Of a stretch of 64,000 bases of DNA, positions 58,015-64,000 are shown in pieces. How positions within the stretch are numbered: the first letter of the stretch is position 1; each line of letters starts with the position of its first letter. Made by a program: the position numbers and the translations under genes. This DNA is from an uncultured Bacteroidia bacterium (GTDB lineage: Bacteria > Bacteroidota > Bacteroidia > Bacteroidales > UBA932): positions 54,054 to 118,053 of the forward strand of contig CADAND010000008.1 in NCBI GenBank assembly GCA_902789245.1, read 5' to 3'. Under the pieces are notes generated by a model. It ran no database searches, was not told the DNA's origin, and worked only from the letters and a program-made list of their open reading frames with translations.

Positions 58015-59245
58015 CGACATGGAGAAAATACAGCTTGCATTGATAGAAGAAGCCCTGGACGAACTGAAGCAGGGCCACCTCATCGTCGTCATCGACGACC
58101 CCGAGCGGGAGAACGAAGGCGACCTCATCTGTGCCGCGCGTTATGCGACGCCGGACAACGTCAACTTTATGGCCACCCACGGCAAGGGCCTGATCTGCAT
58201 GCCGATGAGCGAGGCCTATACTTCCCGGCTCGGCCTCAATCCGATGGTGAGCTACAACACCGACAACCACCAGACGGCCTTCACCGTGTCCATCGACCAC
58301 GTGTCCACGACCACGGGCATTTCGGCCGTGGAGCGTTCCGTGACGGCGCTCAAGTGCATCGCGCCGGACGCGACGCCCGCCGATTTCCGGCGGCCGGGCC
58401 ACATGTTTCCGCTCAAGGCGCGCCGGGGCGGCGTGCTCATCCGCGCCGGCCATACGGAGGCCACCGTGGACCTGATGCGACTCGCCGGCCTGGAAGAATG
58501 CGGCCTCTGCTGCGAGATCATGCGCGAGGACGGCACGATGATGCGTACGCCGGAGCTGGCCCGTTTCGCGCAGGAGCATGCACTGAAGCTCGTTTCCATC
58601 GCCGACCTGATCCGTTACCGCCGTGCGCACGAAAAGACCATCGAGTGCGTCACGGTGGCCGACCTGCCGACCAAATACGGCCACTTCAAGGCCTACGGAT
58701 TCGAGAGCAAGATCACGGGCGAGCACCACATCGCGCTTGTCAAGGGCGACGTGACCACGCCCGAGCCGGTCCTTTGCCGTGTCCACTCCGAGTGCCTGAC
58801 CGGCGACGTGTTCGGCTCGCTGCGCTGCGACTGCGGCGAACAGCTCGAAGAGGCGTTGCGCCGCATCGAGCAGGCCGGTCGTGGCATTCTGCTCTACCTC
58901 CGGCAGGAGGGACGGGGCATCGGCCTGATCAACAAGCTCCGCGCCTATAAGCTGCAGGAGCAGGGGATGGATACGGTTGAGGCGAACCTGGCCCTGGGCT
59001 TTGCGCCCGACCTGCGCGAGTACGGCACCGGCGCCGCCATCCTCTCCGACCTGGGCGCCCGGCAGCTGATCCTGATGACCAACAATCCCGAGAAGATCAG
59101 CGGCCTGGACGGCTTCGGCATCGAAATCGTCGGCCGGGAACCGATCGAGATCCGCAGCAATGCCATCAACGACCGCTACCTGCGCACCAAATGCAGCAAG
59201 ATGGGGCACCTGCTTCACCTCGATACAGAAAACAATTTAAAATAG
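58004..59245 (+). CDS. ribBA: Bifunctional DHBP synthase / GTP cyclohydrolase II
   Basis: 413 residues. RibB part (about 1-210): [38 protein letters not shown] and [11 protein letters not shown]. RibA part: [23 protein letters not shown] with the zinc cysteines, and [10 protein letters not shown]. It makes the two precursors of the pathway, dihydroxybutanone phosphate and the pyrimidine. It overlaps ribE at its start. Confidence 0.97.
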   Translation: MDFNDMEKIQLALIEEALDELKQGHLIVVIDDPERENEGDLICAARYATPDNVNFMATHGKGLICMPMSEAYTSRLGLNPMVSYNTDNHQTAFTVSIDHVSTTTGISAVERSVTALKCIAPDATPADFRRPGHMFPLKARRGGVLIRAGHTEATVDLMRLAGLEECGLCCEIMREDGTMMRTPELARFAQEHALKLVSIADLIRYRRAHEKTIECVTVADLPTKYGHFKAYGFESKITGEHHIALVKGDVTTPEPVLCRVHSECLTGDVFGSLRCDCGEQLEEALRRIEQAGRGILLYLRQEGRGIGLINKLRAYKLQEQGMDTVEANLALGFAPDLREYGTGAAILSDLGARQLILMTNNPEKISGLDGFGIEIVGREPIEIRSNAINDRYLRTKCSKMGHLLHLDTENNLK

Positions 59246-59252
59246 AATAGTT

Positions 59253-59714
59253 ATGAAAACCATTGAAGGAAAGCTTATTGCATCTAAAATGAAGGTAGGT
59301 GTCGTCGCCTCCCGTTTCAACGAATTTATCACGGGCAAGCTGCTCGGCGGCGCCCAGGACGCTTTCGTCCGCCACGGCGGCAACGCCGAAGACCTGACCG
59401 TCGCCTGGGTTCCGGGCGCCTTTGAGATCCCCCTTGTCGCCCAGAAGATGGCCCAGTCCGGCAAGTACGACGCCGTCGTGTGCCTCGGCGCCGTGATCCG
59501 CGGCAACACCCCGCATTTCGACATGGTCGCGAACGAGTCCGTCAAGGGCATCGCCCAGGCCGGTCTGCAGAGCGGGATTCCCGTCATCTACGGTGTGCTG
59601 ACCACCGACTCCATCGAGCAGGCCGTCGAGCGCGCCGGCACCAAGGCCGGCAACAAGGGCTTCGACGCCATGACCTCCGCCATCGAGATGGTCAACCTGA
59701 CTCGGCAGCTGTAG
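59253..59714 (+). CDS. ribH: 6,7-dimethyl-8-ribityllumazine synthase
   Basis: 153 residues. Motifs: [53 protein letters not shown] (with the catalytic-region His) and [21 protein letters not shown], then a Lys-Gly-rich end. It joins dihydroxybutanone phosphate with the ribityl pyrimidine. It completes the riboflavin operon, in which all enzymes except the phosphatase are present. Confidence 0.97.
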   Translation: MKTIEGKLIASKMKVGVVASRFNEFITGKLLGGAQDAFVRHGGNAEDLTVAWVPGAFEIPLVAQKMAQSGKYDAVVCLGAVIRGNTPHFDMVANESVKGIAQAGLQSGIPVIYGVLTTDSIEQAVERAGTKAGNKGFDAMTSAIEMVNLTRQL

Positions 59715-59720
59715 TCTGGC

Positions 59721-60449
59721 TCAGGCTCTCGTGGCCAGGATGATGATGCCGCAGATGCCGATGTAGGCATAGACTACGTAGCGGAAGATCTTGGCCGGGA
59801 TGCGGTTGAAGACCTTGGCACCGAGGCAGGTGCCTAAGAATACTCCGGCGAGGCCGGCGAGGAATCCCTTGCCGACCGTCGCGGTCAGGAAACCATTGTG
59901 CGCCCGGAAGAAGGTCATGGCGAGGTTTCCAAGGCAGAAATACATCGAAATGACGGCCATGTAGCGGTCTTTGTCCGGCTCGGACGAGATGAAATACAGC
60001 ACGGCCGGCGGGCCCTGCATGCCGAAGAATCCGCCCATCAGGCCGCTGAGCGTGCCGGTGACGATTTGCGCCGCAGGCGTGGGCTTGATGTGGATCTTGC
60101 CGCCGAGGAAGATGAAATAGAGGCTGACGACGATCAGGATGATGCCCAGCATCAAGGTCAGTGAGTGCGTCTGCATCCGGGCGAGCACATAGATGGCCCC
60201 GGCGGAAACGACGACGAAGGTCGCCAGGATCAGCCACAAGTGTTTCCAACTGATCAGCTTCCACATCCGGATGCAGATGATGAGCGTCGTGGCGAATGCC
60301 AGCAGGCCCGACAGGGTCGTCGCCTCGCCGTACGACGGCATCAGGAAGGGGAGTACCGTCATGATGAAGATTCCGAAGCCGAAGCCCGTCGTCCGTTCGA
60401 CGAAACTGGCTCCGACTGCCAACAGCGCTATGAGCAGGAGATCGGTCAC
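59721..60449 (-). CDS. TauE/SafE-family (TSUP) membrane permease
   Basis: 242 residues beginning with GTG at 60449, which overlaps the stop of the upstream EamA gene as GTGA. It has about eight membrane helices. The family pattern ASFVERTTGFGFGIFIMTVL near the start and SGLMGGFFGMQGPPAVLYFI in the second half are the two TSUP repeats. Members export sulfite, sulfoacetate or other small anions; the substrate is not readable. It is convergent with ribH with only 6 nt between stops. Confidence 0.85.
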   Translation of the reverse strand: MTDLLLIALLAVGASFVERTTGFGFGIFIMTVLPFLMPSYGEATTLSGLLAFATTLIICIRMWKLISWKHLWLILATFVVVSAGAIYVLARMQTHSLTLMLGIILIVVSLYFIFLGGKIHIKPTPAAQIVTGTLSGLMGGFFGMQGPPAVLYFISSEPDKDRYMAVISMYFCLGNLAMTFFRAHNGFLTATVGKGFLAGLAGVFLGTCLGAKVFNRIPAKIFRYVVYAYIGICGIIILATRA

Positions 60450-61357
60450 CGGGCTTTCTTCGGAACGAAATTGACCAGGCCGACGCCGGTGAACACCAGC
60501 GCGGAGGCCAGCACTTTGAGGAGCGTGAGATGGTCCAGGCCCATCGCCAAGGCGATCACCATGGCGATGACGGGCTGGACGTAGGTGTACATGCACACCA
60601 CGACCGGCCGCAGGCGCTTCTGTGCGACGGGAATCAGGAAGTAGGAGATGAAGGTGGCGCCCACCACCACGTAGATGACCTGCCACATCACGTCCGCCGG
60701 CACGGCGGAGAGGTCGGAGGCCCCGAAGGCGCCGAAGGAGAAGGGGAGTGCCATCAGCGCGGAGAAGAGGAACATCCACTTCATGAACGTGACCACGGAG
60801 TACTTCTGGATCAGCGGTTTGAACACGCCCACGTAGGTGGCGAAGCTCAGGGTGTTGACAATCATCCCGAGGATGCCCCAGATGGAGGTGGAATCGGCTC
60901 CGGAGCGGATGGAGACGCAGTTGAAGATCAGGATCAGCACACCCGCCAGGCTCAGGACGATGCCCGTCACGCCGCTCCAGGTGATACGCTCGTGGATCAC
61001 GATGGCGGAGATGATGAGTGTCATGATGGGGCTCAGCGTGCTCAGGATGGAGGCGTCGATGGCCGTAGCCTTCGTGATGGCGAAGAGGAAGGACAGCTGG
61101 GTCATGAAGAGCCCGAGGAAGGAGGCGAGGGCGACTTTCCAGATGTCCGCCCGGGCAATCTGCTCTTTGGGGGCCGTGAAAAGCGACCAGATCCAGAACA
61201 GCGCCGTCGCCCCGAAGGCGCGCAGGCAGAAAAGTGCCATCGGCGTGATGTTTCCGTCGAGAGCTATGTTCTTGCAGCAGATGATATTGAACCCGAAAAT
61301 GGCGTATGCCGTAAAGCACGCCAGGTTCCCGATCAACGCTTGGCTCTGTTGCTTCAT
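60446..61357 (-). CDS. EamA/DMT-family transporter
   Basis: 303 residues with ten predicted membrane helices in two EamA repeats (ACFTAYAIFGFNIICCKNIAL ... LSTLSPIMTLIISAIVIHERI; then SFATYVGVFKPLIQ ... YTYVQPVIAMVIALAMG). DMT proteins move metabolites or amino acids, usually outward. Some family members next to rib genes carry riboflavin, but this one is on the opposite strand, so that link is only a possibility. It is translationally coupled to the TSUP gene. Confidence 0.87.
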   Translation of the reverse strand: MKQQSQALIGNLACFTAYAIFGFNIICCKNIALDGNITPMALFCLRAFGATALFWIWSLFTAPKEQIARADIWKVALASFLGLFMTQLSFLFAITKATAIDASILSTLSPIMTLIISAIVIHERITWSGVTGIVLSLAGVLILIFNCVSIRSGADSTSIWGILGMIVNTLSFATYVGVFKPLIQKYSVVTFMKWMFLFSALMALPFSFGAFGASDLSAVPADVMWQVIYVVVGATFISYFLIPVAQKRLRPVVVCMYTYVQPVIAMVIALAMGLDHLTLLKVLASALVFTGVGLVNFVPKKAR

Positions 61358-61408
61358 TGCCTTTCTGCAAAATAGTTCAAAAGTGGCCGCAAAATTACAA
61401 CTATTTTC

Positions 61409-61416
61409 TATCTTTG
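61409..61416 (+). promoter_or_regulatory. -7 box TATCTTTG for the GH95-like gene
   Basis: An exact TAnnTTTG match 41 nt upstream of ATG 61458. Confidence 0.55.
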
Positions 61417-61457
61417 TGAAACACTATGCTGATTCCTACACAAACAATTTTCCATCT

Positions 61458-63893
61458 ATGAAAAAGTTAATGTTTTTTTCCGCTTTTCTGTGCCTTGCGG
61501 TGGGAGCCGCCGGCATAGATACCAAGAAGCTCGAGTATCCCATCCCGTACATTCCGGTGGAGAATCGCTCCGACATCCTGCCGAAGCACAATATCTGCTC
61601 CATCGCCCCGGCGAATGAGCCCTCGGACAATTTCATCACCGGCAGCGGCACCCTGCGCCTCCAGGCTTCCGGCCAGCCCTATAACGAGGTGATGACCTAT
61701 ACCCAGGAGATGCTCTATGAGCCGAAATGGGCGGCGACGCCCCTGCCTCCCGATCTGCGCCCCTACCTGCCCCGCATCCGCCAGCTGCTGCTGGAGGGTA
61801 AACCGGATGAGGCGAACGCCCTGGTGGACGAGGCCCAGAAAAAGGCCGGCTTCGAAAAGTACATGAATTTCGACAACAGGATCCTGTACCCCGTCGGCGG
61901 GCCGTCCAGGCACACGGCCTTCACGCTCACCTTCCGGCGTCCGGAGCAGCCCGATACCCGGGACTATCTTCGTTTCCTGGACATGCAGAACGGCATGATC
62001 ACCTCCATGTGGACGGATGCGCGCGGCTCTTTCCGCAACGAAAGCTTCTGCGCCTATGACGGAGACGTCACCGTGAACCGCTTCTCCGCGCCGAAGGGAC
62101 AGTTGGACCTGGATGTGGAGATGGGGTTGCCCAGACTGTCCGGCAGCACCCATGAGCTGAAGATCGAGGACGGCGTGATCACGCTGGCTACAGCGTACAA
62201 TCCCGACTTCGGCAAAAAGGGCTACGCCGTGGTCATCCGCTTCCTGCCCAAAGGCGGCACCATGAAGAAGACCGAAAACGGCATGCGCATTTCCGGTGCG
62301 GACGCCCTGACGGTAGTCGCTAAGATCGAGCGCTTCGAAAACGACTTTACCTTTGAATGCGTCAAGCCCGTCCGGGACGCCCTGATGGCCATGAAGGTCG
62401 ATTTCAACAAAATGCTCAAGGGGAACGAAAATTACATCGGCGAGCGGATGGACCGTTCCCGGATCCACCTGAGCTCCGACGAAGACCTGCTGCTTTCCGG
62501 CGAAGAACTGCTCCGTCGCGCCCACAGCAAGAACGAACTGGATCCCACCCTGCTCGAGAAGCTCTATGACATGGGCCGCTTCTTCCAGATCTACGAGACG
62601 GGCAAGTATATTCCTCCTTTTACGGGCCAGCACAACATCAACACCAATCTGCAGGTCTGCGCGGGAAACAACACGGGACTCTTCGACGAGATGGACGTGT
62701 ATTTCAAGTATTACGAGACCAAGTTCGACGACTTCCGCACCAACGCACAGCTGCTCTACGGCGCCCGCGGCCTGCTGGCCAGCGTCCACTGCGACCCGGA
62801 TTCCGGCCTGTACTATCATTTCTCCCACACCTATCCGCATTACGCGTTTACGGGCGTCCTGGGTTGGGTTTACAACGAGTTGTGGGGTTACTACCTCGTC
62901 TCGGGCGACAAGGAATTCCTGCGGACCCGCCTGATCCCCGCCTACAAGGAAATGGCCCTGTTCTACGAGGATTACGCGTGCGACCGCGGCCCGGACGGCA
63001 AGGTCATCTTCTACCCGTCCTTCTCTCCGGAGAACCCGACCCCGAATCCCGGCTATGAGACGGTCACCAGCCGGGACATCAATCCCACGAGGATCAATTC
63101 CGTCATGGACATCGCCATCTGCCGCGAGATCCTGATGAACCTGATCGACGGCTGCAAGACCCTGGGCATCGAGCAGGAGAACATCCCCCACTGGGAGGCC
63201 CAGCTCGCATCCCTGCCGACCTATCTCCTGGACCAGGAAGGCGGCCTCAAGGAGTGGGCCTGGCCGACGATCGAGGAGAATTACAACCACCGCCACGTGT
63301 CGCACCATTATGACGTGTGGCCCGGCCGCGCGATCACGCCCGAAAAGGATCCCGCGCTGACGGAGGCCATCATCATCTCCAATCGCAAGCGCGCCCAGCA
63401 GGACGACTCCGCCCACGGCATTATCCATCGTGCCTTCACGGCCATCCGCCTGAAGGATATGGAAGAAGCTGTGCAGAACCTGAGCCAGCTGCTCAACCAC
63501 GGCTTCGTCCGCCGCACGCTGCAGACCAGCCATTTCCCGTACAGGGGCGTGTTCCCGGACCTGACGGGTGCCGTCCCGGCGTTCCTGGTGGAGATGTGCG
63601 TCTTCAGCGAGCCCGGCACGGTGGAATTCCTGCCGGTGATGCCCGACAACTTGATGCATGGCGCCATCGACGGCGTCTGGCTGTACACCTTCTCCAAGCT
63701 GAATCATATGGATTGGGACGAGAAGGGCATCCGTGCCTCCGTCACCTCCAATCAGGCCCAGACCCTGACGCTCCGCAACCGCCGGGAAGGCTGCCGCATC
63801 CTTGTGAATGGCAAGGAGATGGCCAAGGACGGCGACCATGTCCAGTACGCGTTCAAGGCAGGCGAAACTGCAAAGATCGAAATCATCTTTTAG
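61458..63893 (+). CDS. GH95-like glycoside hydrolase, secreted
   Basis: 811 residues from ATG 61458 (MKKLMFFSAFLCLAVGAAGI signal). Earlier in-frame starts lie within the divergent EamA gene and are not used. The N-terminal beta domain (about 25-310) is followed by a linker and an (alpha/alpha)6 barrel with FTGQHNINTNLQ, FSHTYPHYAFTG, NYNHRHVSHHYDVWPG and QDDSAHGIIHRAFTAIRL. This resembles the GH95 pattern HRHVSHLYGLYPG. GH95 enzymes are alpha-L-fucosidases or alpha-L-galactosidases. The motif differs enough that a related barrel family is possible. It stands alone between its own promoter and terminator. Confidence 0.75.
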   Translation: MKKLMFFSAFLCLAVGAAGIDTKKLEYPIPYIPVENRSDILPKHNICSIAPANEPSDNFITGSGTLRLQASGQPYNEVMTYTQEMLYEPKWAATPLPPDLRPYLPRIRQLLLEGKPDEANALVDEAQKKAGFEKYMNFDNRILYPVGGPSRHTAFTLTFRRPEQPDTRDYLRFLDMQNGMITSMWTDARGSFRNESFCAYDGDVTVNRFSAPKGQLDLDVEMGLPRLSGSTHELKIEDGVITLATAYNPDFGKKGYAVVIRFLPKGGTMKKTENGMRISGADALTVVAKIERFENDFTFECVKPVRDALMAMKVDFNKMLKGNENYIGERMDRSRIHLSSDEDLLLSGEELLRRAHSKNELDPTLLEKLYDMGRFFQIYETGKYIPPFTGQHNINTNLQVCAGNNTGLFDEMDVYFKYYETKFDDFRTNAQLLYGARGLLASVHCDPDSGLYYHFSHTYPHYAFTGVLGWVYNELWGYYLVSGDKEFLRTRLIPAYKEMALFYEDYACDRGPDGKVIFYPSFSPENPTPNPGYETVTSRDINPTRINSVMDIAICREILMNLIDGCKTLGIEQENIPHWEAQLASLPTYLLDQEGGLKEWAWPTIEENYNHRHVSHHYDVWPGRAITPEKDPALTEAIIISNRKRAQQDDSAHGIIHRAFTAIRLKDMEEAVQNLSQLLNHGFVRRTLQTSHFPYRGVFPDLTGAVPAFLVEMCVFSEPGTVEFLPVMPDNLMHGAIDGVWLYTFSKLNHMDWDEKGIRASVTSNQAQTLTLRNRREGCRILVNGKEMAKDGDHVQYAFKAGETAKIEIIF

Positions 63894-63910
63894 TAAGAGA
63901 GCATGGCATG

Positions 63911-63942
63911 AAAAAAGCCGTGGGTCGTCCCACGGCTTTTTT
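63911..63942 (+). terminator. Strong rho-independent terminator after the GH95-like gene
   Basis: Fourteen-base-pair stem AAAAAAGCCGTGGG (63911-63924) with CCCACGGCTTTTTT (63929-63942), a 4-nt loop and a T run. The A run makes it work on both strands. The last 58 nt of the window show nothing further. Confidence 0.95.
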
Positions 63943-64000
63943 CATAAGTCATTATATCAGTTTAATATTCTTCCTCGTTAAAAAAACATTACAGTGGCTT

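Noticed and set aside
60837-61457. A long N-terminal extension of the GH95-like protein
   Set aside because: It would lie antisense to the EamA gene and cross the TATCTTTG promoter. ATG 61458 gives a proper signal peptide.
1-64000. CRISPR arrays, tRNA genes, prophage or integrase genes
   Set aside because: None were recognised on reading the sequence. A short tRNA could still be missed without a covariance search.

Overview
The window looks like chromosomal DNA of a GC-rich member of the Bacteroidales, probably a gut or rumen type. The support is two SusC/SusD pairs, a one-protein hybrid two-component regulator, Bacteroidota-only families (DUF3276, DUF5606, DUF1573, glycine-lipid acyltransferases) and many Bacteroidota promoters of the form TTTG-N19/20-TAnnTTTG. 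I cannot name the species. I saw no plasmid, prophage, CRISPR array or tRNA.

Layout. 1-5217: the end of one SusD gene, then a SusC-SusD pair. 5218-5679: a terminator and a candidate minus-strand small RNA. 5680-11352: aminotransferase, a Y1 (REP-associated) transposase cassette bounded by palindromes, an HD protein and envelope proteins. 11496-14798: an OmpA protein between two histidine-tailed lipoproteins. 14860-19064: coiled-coil protein, zapA, 6S-like RNA, rny, dsbD. 19196-21660: purine nucleoside phosphorylase, amidohydrolase and DUF3276 (minus). 21746-26127: nusB-yajC-ybbR-coaE-DUF5606-rimO operon. 26151-28903: a second Y1 transposase with its own ~200-bp repeat, then a carboxylesterase. 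29063-31303: glycine-lipid genes glsA-glsB, convergent and slightly overlapping with the RNase P RNA gene. 31555-39634: a four-gene minus-strand hemicellulose operon (GH43-CE1 fusion, CE1, DUF1573, GH3). 39789-45956: double metallo-beta-lactamase lipoprotein, an O-acetylation cluster (MBOAT, SGNH, CE2) and glutamate formiminotransferase. 46204-56032: hybrid two-component regulator, SusC, SusD and a TlpA-like lipoprotein. 56122-59714: FMN riboswitch and ribD-ribE-ribBA-ribH. 59721-61357: two transporters. 61458-63893: a GH95-like glycosidase.

The least ordinary content is the small palindromic repeats. (a) Each of the two Y1 transposase genes ends at a structured repeat, and each repeat has a second copy in the window. 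(b) A hairpin element with a conserved core but different, self-complementary stems occurs once in-frame inside dsbD and once filling the dsbD/punA intergenic space. (c) An identical 28-nt palindrome is translated in two unrelated genes on opposite strands. (d) A ~166-bp imperfect palindrome is read through inside the MBOAT gene. (e) A palindrome of the same general style forms helix P12 of the RNase P RNA. Together these suggest a genome seeded with structured repeats that tolerate insertion into coding linkers, with resident Y1 transposases as possible movers of at least some of them. That link is inference.
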